Shown in pieces: positions 7,706 to 16,665 of a stretch of 64,000 bases of DNA. Under the pieces are notes generated by a model that saw only the letters and a list, made by a program, of their open reading frames with translations, was not told where the DNA came from and ran no database searches. The stretch lies in the IMG/VR virus record IMGVR_UViG_3300047172_000213, positions 107,416 through 171,415 of that record; one strand, written 5' to 3'. The position numbers and the translations under genes are program-made. The stretch's first letter is position 1; each line of letters starts with the position of its first letter. Source of the DNA: a virus.

Positions 7706-9145
7706 ATGTCTCATCAGCTGGCCTTGTGTGCCCGTGTCGTTCGTACCGGGGACATCTCGGTGCCTCTCAAGTTCGGCATCACCGTCGATGACTTCACCGC
7801 GGCAGAAGCAAAGAACTTCTGGACCTTGCTTCTGAACTACTACACCCAGCAGGAAAGCCGCGGCTCGGTACTCGGAGAGGGAACGCTCCACACCTGGTTC
7901 AAGCAGCTCAAGCTACAGGACGACATGCCGGGGTCGACCTTCGAGACCCTCTGCTACGAAGTCCGTCGCGCACGCATCGTGACCGAGGCCAACAACGCGG
8001 TCGTGCGCTTCTCAGAGGCCGTCAACATCCCAGCATGCAACCCGACCGCAGACATGGCTGCGCTGGTCGCCAAGGTGAACAACCTCATCTCGTTGGGCAC
8101 GACGGCCAATACGGACGTCTCGCTCAGAACGGGACTCGACAACATCAAGCGCAAGCTCGACCTGGCCAAGCAAGGTGTGCGGACCGCGAAGCTGGACTGG
8201 CCATGGAAACCGCTGCAGGACGCCACCTTCGGCATTCAACCCGACGACTACATCGTCTTCTATGGCCGCCCCAAGTCGATGAAGACGTGGGTGCTCTGCT
8301 ACCTGTTGTCGTGGGCCTTCGAGAACGAGAAGAAGCTCGTCGTCTACACGAAGGAGATGACCCCGGACAACGTGTACATGCGCACCCTCGCGTGCATCCT
8401 GCGGTTCTCCTACGAGGAGCTGCGCGCGGCGTCGAGCGACACCGAAAGACCACTAAGCCCCGCGAACGAAGAGCAGTTCTACCAGCTCATCGCGTACATC
8501 CAGACCTGGGGACTGGACAGTCTGATCACGGTGCTGAGCGGCAAGGACGTCCCTGCCGGTGGCGACACCGTCGCGTGGCTGGGCAGCAAGATCGAGCAGT
8601 ACAAGCCAGACCTTTGTTTCATCGACGGGCTGTACCTGCTGAGCGACCCGCACAAGGAGGACCACGCCCGCGTCAGGAGCATCTCGCGCGATGTGCGTCA
8701 AATGAACCTGGCCACGGGGGTCCCCGTCATTGCCACGCTGCAGGCCAATCGCAAGGCCGCGGGCCATAGTGACGCCAATCTGGACGAGATCGCGTACTCG
8801 GACGCCATCGGGCAGGACGCCACCATCGCAGCCCGCGTCATCAACGACAAGACATCGCCCACCATCAGCATCGTCCTGGCGGGCAGTCGGGAGTTCAAGC
8901 TGCACGGCCTACGCATCAACGCCATCCCGGCCAAGGACTTCACGTTCCACTCGGAGCTGACGGAGAAGGACATCCAGAAGGCGAAAGAAGCCGACCAGAC
9001 CGATGTCGAGAAGAAGGACGAACTGCGGTCTTCCGAGGGCAAGAAGAACAAGAGCCAGAAGACCATCGAGGCCGGCACGGATACTGACCACGTCAGGGCG
9101 ATGGTCTCTGTCGCGAGGGAGATAGCGGAGGGCACGCTTCCGTGA
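7706..9145 (+). CDS. DnaB-like replicative helicase (SF4, RecA fold)
   Basis: 479 residues from ATG 7706 with GGAGG at 7697-7701. An in-frame ATG upstream would run through the promoter and is rejected. Residues 1-150 form a helical N-terminal domain. The RecA-like core starts near residue 170. Its Walker A is GRPKSMKT, with K193 and T194 but Met where the usual Gly stands. Walker B ends at D307 in LCFIDGLYLL, and TLQANRKA is a candidate sensor segment. The C-terminal 70 residues are a Lys/Glu-rich tail. The family forms a hexamer that unwinds the fork with the primase, encoded next with a GTGA overlap. Confidence 0.85.
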   Translation: MSHQLALCARVVRTGDISVPLKFGITVDDFTAAEAKNFWTLLLNYYTQQESRGSVLGEGTLHTWFKQLKLQDDMPGSTFETLCYEVRRARIVTEANNAVVRFSEAVNIPACNPTADMAALVAKVNNLISLGTTANTDVSLRTGLDNIKRKLDLAKQGVRTAKLDWPWKPLQDATFGIQPDDYIVFYGRPKSMKTWVLCYLLSWAFENEKKLVVYTKEMTPDNVYMRTLACILRFSYEELRAASSDTERPLSPANEEQFYQLIAYIQTWGLDSLITVLSGKDVPAGGDTVAWLGSKIEQYKPDLCFIDGLYLLSDPHKEDHARVRSISRDVRQMNLATGVPVIATLQANRKAAGHSDANLDEIAYSDAIGQDATIAARVINDKTSPTISIVLAGSREFKLHGLRINAIPAKDFTFHSELTEKDIQKAKEADQTDVEKKDELRSSEGKKNKSQKTIEAGTDTDHVRAMVSVAREIAEGTLP

Positions 9146-10137
9146 GCGACGAGATCAAGCAGATTGCGCAGACCTACCTGCGCAAGGTGAAGCCATCCGG
9201 CAACGAAGACGTGATGGCCATCTGCCCGTTCCACTCGAAGTCGGACGGCACGGAGGAAAGGAACCCCTCCTTCGCGATGAACGTCTACAGCGGGCTCTGG
9301 TACTGCCACTCGTGCCACGCCCGCGGCAACCTGTACTCCTTCCTGCGCAACGTCGGGCTGCCCAGGGCGGACATCGAGTTCTACTACAAGGGGGTACTCG
9401 AGGAGGCGGCACAGTACGCGCCGAAACCACCGAACCCGCTCGACCCAGTCCAGGCCACCAAGGAACCGCTCGAGGAGTCCCTTCTAGGACTGTTCGACTT
9501 CTGCCCCAAGCTACTGCTCGACGAGGGCTACCCGGAGGAACTGCTGCGGCAGTTCGACGTGGGCTACGATGAGAAGCACCAGCGCATCACCTTCCCTCTA
9601 CGCAACATTGAGGGAGCGCTGGTGGGCTTGAGCGGGCGCACGGTGACCGGCGCATTCCCTCGGTACAAGATCTACGACAAGGAGTACCTCGACTTCGGTC
9701 TGCCGGAGCGTAAGACCGAGAAGCGCGCGCTACTCTGGAACGCGCACCGAGTCCTCGTGCAGCACACTTTCCACCCCGACCCCGACGAGCAGTACGTGGT
9801 CATCACGGAGGGCTTCAAGGCGGTCATGCGGGTCGCGCAGGCCGGCATCAACAACGTCGTCGGGCTTCTAGGCTCTTACATGTCCCAGGAGCAGCAGTGG
9901 GTCATCGAGCGCCTCATGGACGGACCCATCTTCATGATGCTCGACAACAACGATGCCGGGCGTCTCGGTCAGCTTGACGCCACCAAGCGCCTGATGAAAA
10001 CAGTACCGAACGTCTGGGTCGTAGACTACGATGCTGCGCAGCCCAGCGAGCTATCTACTACGGCCATTCAAGAAGCACTTCTCGCAGCAAAGCCAGCGCT
10101 CACCTGGCTCACACATCAAGCAGCCGCCGCATACTGA
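9142..10137 (+). CDS. DNA primase with CHC2 zinc finger and TOPRIM domain
   Basis: 331 residues, GTG start overlapping the helicase stop (GTGA). The zinc finger has C28 and H30 in CPFH and C55-x2-C58 in CHSC. A linker with the beta strand ITFPLRN precedes the TOPRIM domain (about residues 210-300), which shows ITEGFKAVM (catalytic Glu) and MLDNNDAG (Asp pair). The family lays down RNA primers for lagging-strand synthesis. Coupling to the helicase parallels the phage T7 primase-helicase pair, here as two polypeptides. No C-terminal helicase-binding domain is recognised. Confidence 0.88.
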   Translation: MSDEIKQIAQTYLRKVKPSGNEDVMAICPFHSKSDGTEERNPSFAMNVYSGLWYCHSCHARGNLYSFLRNVGLPRADIEFYYKGVLEEAAQYAPKPPNPLDPVQATKEPLEESLLGLFDFCPKLLLDEGYPEELLRQFDVGYDEKHQRITFPLRNIEGALVGLSGRTVTGAFPRYKIYDKEYLDFGLPERKTEKRALLWNAHRVLVQHTFHPDPDEQYVVITEGFKAVMRVAQAGINNVVGLLGSYMSQEQQWVIERLMDGPIFMMLDNNDAGRLGQLDATKRLMKTVPNVWVVDYDAAQPSELSTTAIQEALLAAKPALTWLTHQAAAAY

Positions 10138-10151
10138 AAGGTACAGCCACC

Positions 10152-11333
10152 ATGGCCTATGGAAAGAATCCCGCAGCACTCGGTCTCGTCGCCTCCTTCC
10201 GCCAGATGAGCGGAGAAGCCACCCGCAACGGCGGGGGCAAGCGCGTCAAGGGGAACATCCCCTACTTCGTCGACATGTACCAGCCTAGTCTCGGCGAGAT
10301 CGACACGGTCCGTCTGATCCCCGGCAACTACCTGCAGGACCAGCTCGTCGGTGAGGGCGACGCCGTGCAATCCATTGCAGTGGAACGCCCCTTCATCAAG
10401 TTCGTCGAGCACTTCCACGGCGGCAAGCAGCGCGGGTGCATCTGCAGCGCCGGCGCGTTCGCGAACTTCAAGGACAAACGCGGCGCCTGCCACGGATGCG
10501 ACATCTTCTGGGAAACCGTGATCCGCACACCAGAAGGCAAGCTGCAGTCGCCCATCATCAGCCGCCAGAACAAGTACGCGTTCTCGGTCTTCGACTACGG
10601 CGTCTACCACAAGATGGAGCAGATCGACCGCCAGACGGGGCAGGTGAGGACCAGCTCCGTCACCAAGGAGGCCTACTTCAACTGGACGAAGTGCCTCGGA
10701 CAGGGCTGCGACGCCTGCCGCGCCGGCAAGGAGTCGAAGACCGGCGACATGCGCCACTGGCCGATGAACTACACCCAGTTCCAAGTGCTGCGCGACACCG
10801 AGATCCACATCGGCAAGTCCTGCGCCACCTGCAGCACCGAGAACTCCATCGTCAGTCTCGGCTGGATGTGCCAGCACTGCGGTGAGTGCGCCATCGACAT
10901 GGGCTCGACGGCGCTCAAGAACGACGAGCTGCTGCAGATCACCGACAACCGCTACCTCTGCGCTTCCTGCGGCGAGAGCGGGTTTCTGACGGAGGTCTAC
11001 GAGTGCCACTCGTGCGCCCCGCGTGGGCAGACGGGTGTTCGTGCCTCTCTCTTCGACGTCGACCTGCGCGTGAAGCTCATCGTCGCCGGGGGAAACAACA
11101 ACAAGTCACTGCAGGTGATGGGCTGGTCTGCGCCGCATCCCATCAATCCCGCTCTCGCCGAAGTCGCCAAGCCGGTCGACCTCGTCGCTCGCTACGCCCC
11201 CGACTTCCTCGAGTCGCAGGCCTCCAAGTTCGGCATCACCACGGGCGGCCCCCAGCGCAGCCCCGTTACGAGCACCAGCCAGCCGGCTGCTGCTACGGCC
11301 TATTCGAACCCGTACGGGCCGAAGACGGCGTAG
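10152..11333 (+). CDS. Zinc-rich protein, candidate ssDNA-binding protein
   Basis: 393 residues, ATG 10152. Cysteine pairs are scattered through the chain: CIC and CHGC near 97-117, CLGQGCDAC near 182-190, CATC, CQHC, CASC and CHSC between about 220 and 295, enough for several zinc sites. A conserved-looking segment, DTVRLIPG, resembles the strand in phage ssDNA-binding proteins that carry an internal zinc site. Residues 330-393 are a disordered tail. It lies between primase and polymerase, where an SSB would be expected. The SSB role is inference. A strong terminator follows. Confidence 0.55.
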   Translation: MAYGKNPAALGLVASFRQMSGEATRNGGGKRVKGNIPYFVDMYQPSLGEIDTVRLIPGNYLQDQLVGEGDAVQSIAVERPFIKFVEHFHGGKQRGCICSAGAFANFKDKRGACHGCDIFWETVIRTPEGKLQSPIISRQNKYAFSVFDYGVYHKMEQIDRQTGQVRTSSVTKEAYFNWTKCLGQGCDACRAGKESKTGDMRHWPMNYTQFQVLRDTEIHIGKSCATCSTENSIVSLGWMCQHCGECAIDMGSTALKNDELLQITDNRYLCASCGESGFLTEVYECHSCAPRGQTGVRASLFDVDLRVKLIVAGGNNNKSLQVMGWSAPHPINPALAEVAKPVDLVARYAPDFLESQASKFGITTGGPQRSPVTSTSQPAAATAYSNPYGPKTA

Positions 11334-11345
11334 TCTCGTCAGAAC

Positions 11346-11380
11346 AAAGCCCCGCCCTCTCATAGAGGGCGGGGCTTTCT
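11346..11380 (+). terminator. Intrinsic terminator, 15-bp perfect stem
   Basis: AAAGCCCCGCCCTCT (11346-11360), loop CAT, then AGAGGGCGGGGCTTT (11364-11378), followed by TCTTTC. The A-run and T-run on the two sides make it potentially bidirectional. It stands between the zinc-rich protein and the polymerase, with no visible promoter between stem and polymerase start, so it should attenuate rather than end the operon. Confidence 0.85.
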
Positions 11381-11395
11381 TTCGTGGAGGAACTG

Positions 11396-13441
11396 ATGGG
11401 TTGGAACATCCGTCTGCCGGATGCTGATTGGTACACGCCCAAGGACCCGCGACTCGCAAACCTCGTCGAGGAAGTGCGCGATCAGGACGTCGTCGCCATC
11501 GATACCGAAACCACAGGCCTGAAGGTCTGGAAAGACACTGTTCTGTTCTGGTCCATGGCCTGGGGAGACCACCGACGCGTCTGCATGCCGGCCAGCACGC
11601 TGCGCTACTTCCACGAGTCCTTCGCTGACTCCACCAAGCGCTGGGTGATGACCAACGCGAAGTTCGACATGCACATGCTGGCGAACATGGGCATCGAGCT
11701 CGCGGGTGACTGCATCGACGTCGCGGTGATGCACTCGCTGCTCTACGAGAACGAGAGCCACGCCCTCAAGGACATGGCAAACAAGGTCCTCGGCTGGCGC
11801 TGGACGGACTTCTTCGACACGTTCAAGCCCCTCATGGTGCCCGACAACACCAAGGCGCCAAAGCTGCTCAAGAGTGGCGTCTTCAACCAGCCTACGCGCA
11901 GGGAGACCATCCAGGAGATGCTCATGCGCTGCTACCGCGAAGACCTGCCGAAGCTGGTCGACTACACCTCGAACGACGCATACGGGACTCTGCGCATCTA
12001 CGAGAAGCTCAAGAAGGAGCTCGAGGACAACGTCACCCACTCGCTCTACCCGCAGTGGCTGCCGACGATGGCGCACCTGTTCTTCCTGACGGAGGCGCCG
12101 TTCACCAAGGTCCTCTGGAAGTGCGAGCGCAACGGCGTCTTTGTGAACCGCAAGTACCTGCAAGACCTGCGGGTGCCCATGTGGGAAGAAGTCGAGCAGC
12201 TCCGTCGCCAGGAGGTTCAGATCACCGGCAACGCAGGCTTCAACTCCAACTCGCCCCCGCAGCTACGCGCCTACTTCATCGACAAGCTAGGTCTGCGCCC
12301 CTTGATGTACACCTCGGGCGGCAAGAGCGGAGTGAAGGAGCCCTCCATCGACAAGGGGTTCCTCGAGCACTACGAGGACGAAGTCCCGCTCTGCAGCGTC
12401 ATTCTGCGCAAGCGTAAGCTCGAGAAGCTCATCGGCACGTACATCGACGGCGCGGACGAGCACCTCGACAGCGGCGGTCGCATCCACACGCGGTTCAACC
12501 AAGACGTGGCGCGCACCGGGCGCCTATCCTCGAGCGACCCGAACCTGCAGAACATCCCCACCCCCGAGAAGGACAAGTTCCAGTTGCGTGGCGCCTTCCA
12601 GGCCACGAAGGGCAATGTCCTCATCGTCGGTGACTACGCGCAACTCGAGATGCGTCTACTCGCGTGCGCGACCGTGACACCCGAGAACCCCGAGGGCGCC
12701 AAGGAGATGATTCAGATCTTCCTGGACGGCAAGGACATCCACATGGGCAACGCCGCGATGGTGTATGGGCCCATCATCAAGCGCCAGCACGGCTGGGACC
12801 TCACCTACGAGTTCCTCAAGGAGGCGAAGAAGATCGACAGCCAGGTGAAGGAAGGCAAGCTGCCCGCCTCAGCACGCACCGAGCGCGTTGCCCTCGCCCT
12901 GGAGAAGCGCAACCACATCAAGTCAGTCGGCTTCGGCCTGAACTACGGGATGAAGGAGAACAAGCTCGCTCGGCAGCTGGGCATCTCCAAGGAGGAGGCC
13001 AAGGCCATCATCGAGGCCTACCTCGGCACGTACCCGGCGGTCTCCGCGTTCTACGAGTCAGCCATCACCGAGACACAGCAGACAGGCTACTCCTTCACGC
13101 TTCTCGGCCGCCGGCGCTTCCATCCGGGCATCGCGAGCCCCAACCCCCTCGACCGCTGGGGCGAGGAGCGCAAGGCCGTGAACAACCAGATTCAGGGCAC
13201 AGCTGCCGACGCCGTACGCCTGGCCATGATCAACTGCGACAAGGCCAACCTCGAGGCGAAGTACGGCTGCAAGATGCTCCTGCAGATCCACGACGAGCTG
13301 ATGTTCGAGTGCCCGGCGGAAACCGCCGAGGCTGCGAAGGCAGAGATTGAACAGATCATGCGGCACCCGTTTCCTACAGACCTCATCGTCCCGCTGGACG
13401 TGAGCATCGGCATCGGGTCCGCCTGGAACACGGCGAAGTGA
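11396..13441 (+). CDS. polA: Family A DNA polymerase with 3'-5' exonuclease
   Basis: 681 residues. ATG 11396 is chosen because GGAGG lies just upstream; a GTG 12 bases earlier overlaps that SD. Exonuclease motifs are intact: DTETTGL with D36, NAKFDMHML, and YTSNDAY. Polymerase motif A is DYAQLEMR (D413), motif B RNHIKSVGFGLNYG and motif C HDE at 632-634. The residue matching E. coli Pol I Phe762 is Phe513. There is no 5' nuclease domain, as usual in phages. This is the main replicative polymerase, expressed downstream of an attenuating terminator. Confidence 0.95.
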   Translation: MGWNIRLPDADWYTPKDPRLANLVEEVRDQDVVAIDTETTGLKVWKDTVLFWSMAWGDHRRVCMPASTLRYFHESFADSTKRWVMTNAKFDMHMLANMGIELAGDCIDVAVMHSLLYENESHALKDMANKVLGWRWTDFFDTFKPLMVPDNTKAPKLLKSGVFNQPTRRETIQEMLMRCYREDLPKLVDYTSNDAYGTLRIYEKLKKELEDNVTHSLYPQWLPTMAHLFFLTEAPFTKVLWKCERNGVFVNRKYLQDLRVPMWEEVEQLRRQEVQITGNAGFNSNSPPQLRAYFIDKLGLRPLMYTSGGKSGVKEPSIDKGFLEHYEDEVPLCSVILRKRKLEKLIGTYIDGADEHLDSGGRIHTRFNQDVARTGRLSSSDPNLQNIPTPEKDKFQLRGAFQATKGNVLIVGDYAQLEMRLLACATVTPENPEGAKEMIQIFLDGKDIHMGNAAMVYGPIIKRQHGWDLTYEFLKEAKKIDSQVKEGKLPASARTERVALALEKRNHIKSVGFGLNYGMKENKLARQLGISKEEAKAIIEAYLGTYPAVSAFYESAITETQQTGYSFTLLGRRRFHPGIASPNPLDRWGEERKAVNNQIQGTAADAVRLAMINCDKANLEAKYGCKMLLQIHDELMFECPAETAEAAKAEIEQIMRHPFPTDLIVPLDVSIGIGSAWNTAK

Positions 13442-13460
13442 ACAAGGAGCTCGGACTCAG

Positions 13461-13928
13461 GTGACCGCGATCATCGTCAAGGCGCGGCTGGACCGGCAAG
13501 TCGCGGAGCTTCTCGGGAAGAAGCCACGCGAGGTCTCTGCCATCACCGCGACCTTCTTACACGAAACCATCCGCGCACTGGTATCAGGCGGGCGCGTACA
13601 GCTCGACAATCTCGGTGAGCTGTACGTCACCGTGCGCAGCGGCGTGCTTCACAGAACGACCTTCCGTGGAAAGAAGTCCGTGCAGGCTGTTCCGGCGAAG
13701 TACTATGTGAGCTTCAAGAAGGCGGCGAAGCTCCGCGAGGAGCTCAGGCTGCGCTTCCACAAGGAGAACATCATGGAGAAGTACGGAGTCGACGAGGGCA
13801 CAGATCAGGAGAACCTCGAGAAGAAGGCCGCGGCGGGCTGCCCGGTGTGCGGCAAGAAGCCCGTTCGCCACGGGGGCATCCTGATGTGCCCCGACCATGG
13901 AAGCGAGCCATTCGAGCAGAAGAAGTAG
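13461..13928 (+). CDS. HU/IHF-like DNA-binding protein with C-terminal zinc ribbon
   Basis: 155 residues from GTG 13461, with AAGGAG upstream. Residues 1-95 match the HU/IHF fold: helix pair RQVAELLGKKPREVSA and FLHETIRALVSGGRV, strands around NLGELYVTV, and a C-terminal helix FKKAAKLREEL. Residues 125-150 form a compact ribbon CPVCGKK...CPDH that HU proteins lack. HU family members bend and compact DNA, so this one could serve recombination or packaging. The following gene is a RecA-family recombinase. Confidence 0.75.
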   Translation: MTAIIVKARLDRQVAELLGKKPREVSAITATFLHETIRALVSGGRVQLDNLGELYVTVRSGVLHRTTFRGKKSVQAVPAKYYVSFKKAAKLREELRLRFHKENIMEKYGVDEGTDQENLEKKAAAGCPVCGKKPVRHGGILMCPDHGSEPFEQKK

Positions 13929-13949
13929 TCCAACCACAGGAGTCACAGC

Positions 13950-15227
13950 ATGCCGCGGATGCCCGTCACCGAGATCAGCAAGAAGATGGCCGCCCTCGAG
14001 GCCAAGCTGAACAAGAAGCCCGAAACGAAGGGAGGTCGTGTCATGGCAGACATCGACCACTCTCCGAACACCTACTTCCTGCGCAGGCCTAGCGGCATCA
14101 TGTCGCTCGACGTGCACACCGGTGGCGGGCTACCCGCGGGTGGCCTGACGTACCTGTCGGGGCCCGACGGCGCCGGCAAGACGTTCCTGCTCTACAAGTA
14201 CTTCGCGATGAACCAGCGCCTGTACGGCCCCAAGTCGTGCATCGCGCTGGGCGCTACAGAAGCCGCGCCCGACCACTTCTTCATGCGCAAGTGCGGCATG
14301 CAGATCGCCATCCCCGAGGAGATGATCGACGAGCGCGTGCAGGAGCTGAAGATTCGTGGCTTGCCCCCGTACACCAAGGAGCAGCTGAAGGACTTCCGCT
14401 CGGCCACGATGGGCCACGTGAAAGTCGTGCTCGGGGGCACAGGCGAGGAGGTCCTCGACGGCCTGCTCGATTGCTTCCAGAGCAAGGCGTTCGACATCAT
14501 TGGCCTCGACTCGGTCTCGGCGTGCTTGCCGGCAGCGGACAAGCAGAAGGACCTCGACGAGAACGCCAAGCGTGCCGCGGCCGCGGGTCTGCTCACGAAG
14601 TTCTTCCAGCACTACCTCAATGGCACGACGGGCTACTACGGCAACAACCCGACGACGGTCATCTTCACGTCGCAGGTACGTGCCAATCCCGATAAGAACA
14701 AGCCGGGACCTGCCGCCATGTGGGCGCGTGAGTACGCCGCCGTCGGCGCGTGGGCGGCCAAGCACGGCAAGCTGATCGACATCCTCGTCATGCCGGGCAA
14801 GAAGGACAAGGAAACCCTCGCCACGGGAACCATGAGTGACGACGAGATCGAGAAGGAACGCAAGCGTCGCATCCAGGTCGGCAAGACCATCCGCTACGAG
14901 GTGACCAAAGGCAAAGCGGGCATCCACGAGGGCATTACTGGGGAGTTCGAGTTTCACTTCCCCATCGGAGCCTCGATGAACGACCCCAGCCACCGTCTCA
15001 CTGACGACCAGCGCGAGACTCTGGTCGTGGCCTTCCAGAACGGCATCCTCGAGGAGAAGGACGGCTTTTTGACCCTGCACGGGGTCGACGGCAAGCCCAT
15101 CCCGAGCCTCACGAAAATCGCAGGCTACGAGCGCTTCGCAGACATGATGCGCGCTGACCTGGCGCTCGAGATGATGGTGCGCCGTCTGGTGCTCTCTTCT
15201 GTGGGGATCGTGTGCGCGTATCCCTGA
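13950..15227 (+). CDS. RecA-family recombinase
   Basis: 425 residues, ATG 13950 with CAGGAG upstream. Walker A GPDGAGKT (K77, T78) follows the family's GGGLPAGGLTYL strand-turn. The Walker B region is FDIIGLDSVSACLP, and the motif TVIFTSQVRANP fits the L2/sensor segment (Gln in SQ). The N-terminal 35 residues are a charged extension. Known members coat ssDNA and drive strand exchange; in phages they replace UvsX or pair with nucleases. Neighbouring nuclease and RusA-like genes complete a recombination pathway. Confidence 0.85.
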   Translation: MPRMPVTEISKKMAALEAKLNKKPETKGGRVMADIDHSPNTYFLRRPSGIMSLDVHTGGGLPAGGLTYLSGPDGAGKTFLLYKYFAMNQRLYGPKSCIALGATEAAPDHFFMRKCGMQIAIPEEMIDERVQELKIRGLPPYTKEQLKDFRSATMGHVKVVLGGTGEEVLDGLLDCFQSKAFDIIGLDSVSACLPAADKQKDLDENAKRAAAAGLLTKFFQHYLNGTTGYYGNNPTTVIFTSQVRANPDKNKPGPAAMWAREYAAVGAWAAKHGKLIDILVMPGKKDKETLATGTMSDDEIEKERKRRIQVGKTIRYEVTKGKAGIHEGITGEFEFHFPIGASMNDPSHRLTDDQRETLVVAFQNGILEEKDGFLTLHGVDGKPIPSLTKIAGYERFADMMRADLALEMMVRRLVLSSVGIVCAYP

Positions 15228-15799
15228 GCGCCGAAGCGCAGCTCGGTGTCTGTTCCAAATGCGGTGCCGGGTCACACGGCCTGGGCCGCACGATGGTCAT
15301 CCCCTTCATGGTCATCGTCGACGGCCATGCCGGGGAGACCGAGGCGCTCTGCCAGGGCTGCCTCTTCTACCCCGGGGGCGTGAAGGTCGAAGTGCCGATG
15401 GAGAACCTGGCACCGGGGCCCGCCCCTCGCCGAGGCGCTCTTCGCCGTGCGAAGCAGACCTCCCGCCGCCTCGAGGCCGACCTGGCCGAGGACCTGAACG
15501 AAGCACTGGGAGAAGGCGTTGTGGTCACCCAGCCCGGCTCTGGCAACCAGCCCGGGGCCAAGGGAGACCTACGAGGCAGGAACATCGTGCGCGTCGAGGA
15601 GAAGCACACCAAGGCAGCCTCGTTCAGCCTAAAGCTCGACGAGCTGCAGAAGATCGCCAGCGAGTGCACCGGCCGCGAGCGCCCTGTCTTCGTCGTCGAC
15701 TACCTCGACCCGAGCACGAGCAAGCTGCAGGACCGGTTCGCCGTCATCCCCATCCAAGACCTGAAGGAGCTACTTTATGCCGCTGGCCAGCATCGCTGA
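15212..15799 (+). CDS. Hypothetical zinc-binding protein of the recombination module
   Basis: 195 residues from GTG 15212, overlapping the recombinase end by 16 bases and the nuclease start by 23. Residues 14-50 hold a CSKC...CQGC pair, a likely zinc site. Residues 70-125 are a charged linker. Residues 130-190 form an alpha/beta unit with strands around PVFVVDYL and FAVIPI, reminiscent of small nuclease folds, but no acidic catalytic set can be assigned. Overlap on both sides suggests it works with the recombinase or nuclease. Confidence 0.65.
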   Translation: MRVSLSAEAQLGVCSKCGAGSHGLGRTMVIPFMVIVDGHAGETEALCQGCLFYPGGVKVEVPMENLAPGPAPRRGALRRAKQTSRRLEADLAEDLNEALGEGVVVTQPGSGNQPGAKGDLRGRNIVRVEEKHTKAASFSLKLDELQKIASECTGRERPVFVVDYLDPSTSKLQDRFAVIPIQDLKELLYAAGQHR

Positions 15800-16652
15800 C
15801 CTCAATCGTCCGCTCGAGGAGATAGCGCCGTTCATCGACCAGGCCAAAGAGCTGTCGTCGATCTACGACGACTTCGTCGTCCTCGAGCAGGACGGCCAAG
15901 ACCGCCTTCCGGGCATCCACGCCTCTGAGCTCTACCCGTGCCTGCGCAAGCCGGTGTACTCGCTCATGGGCACGCCCCGGCGGCCAAACGTCTCGAAGTT
16001 CTGGAAGCAGCGCTTCAAGATGGGCACGGCCATCCACCAGATGCTGCAGGCCGACTTCCACGCTGTCGCGAAGCGCTCGAAGAAGGGCCTGGCGATGCGC
16101 GTCGCCCAGGCCCAGGCCGAGAAGATGGACTGCTACGTGGAGTTCGAGGACGAGCTCAAGGTCGCTCCTGAGCTGCAGGCCATCGCGAAGTACTACCAGC
16201 TGCAGTCGCATGCCGACGGCGTCTTCACCTTCAAGCGCAAGACGGACGACACGGTCGTGCTTCGCGTGGGCCTCGAGATCAAGAGCGAAGCTCCCGACGG
16301 CTACAGCAAGCTCACGGAACCCAAGTCCGAGCACGTGCGCCAGGGGCACATCTACATGGCGTGCCTCGACCTGCCCCTCATGTGGTTCCTCTACATGAAC
16401 AAGGGCAACCAGAACAACACGCCCTCGACAGCGCCCTGGCTCGTGACCTGGCAGCCGCGCGTCTGGGCCGAGCTCGAGGACCGCTTCAAGGTCATCCACG
16501 AATATGCCGCTAAGGGCTCACTGCCCGAGCGCACCGAGACCATCATGTGCGAGTTCTGCCCCTGGGCCTACGACTGCCAGCCGCAGAACATGATGAAGAA
16601 CTTCCAGAAGCCGTCCAACCGCCGCGAGACCATCCGCGGTCCGGGCAAGTGA
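15777..16652 (+). CDS. Cas4/RecB-like PD-(D/E)XK nuclease with predicted Fe-S cluster
   Basis: 291 residues, ATG 15777. The catalytic signature is complete: H87 in GTAIHQM, D147 in HADGVF, E167-I-K169 in LEIKS, and the Q/Y motif RQGHIYMAC. One cysteine at the N-terminal side (C55, in LYPCLRKPVY) plus C258-x2-C261-x5-C267 match the AddB/Cas4 4Fe-4S arrangement. Known relatives resect DNA ends to produce 3' ssDNA for recombinases. Between the RecA-family and RusA-like genes it fits phage recombination. No cas1 or cas2 is seen, so a CRISPR role is unsupported. Confidence 0.82.
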   Translation: MPLASIADLNRPLEEIAPFIDQAKELSSIYDDFVVLEQDGQDRLPGIHASELYPCLRKPVYSLMGTPRRPNVSKFWKQRFKMGTAIHQMLQADFHAVAKRSKKGLAMRVAQAQAEKMDCYVEFEDELKVAPELQAIAKYYQLQSHADGVFTFKRKTDDTVVLRVGLEIKSEAPDGYSKLTEPKSEHVRQGHIYMACLDLPLMWFLYMNKGNQNNTPSTAPWLVTWQPRVWAELEDRFKVIHEYAAKGSLPERTETIMCEFCPWAYDCQPQNMMKNFQKPSNRRETIRGPGK

Positions 16653-16665
16653 CAGGAGCCTGACC

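Noticed and set aside
14130-15275. Minus-strand open frame (381 codons) opposite the recombinase
   Set aside because: The plus strand encodes a clear RecA-family protein with Walker motifs.
15777-16652. CRISPR adaptation role for the Cas4-like nuclease
   Set aside because: No cas1, cas2 or repeat array; all neighbours are recombination genes.
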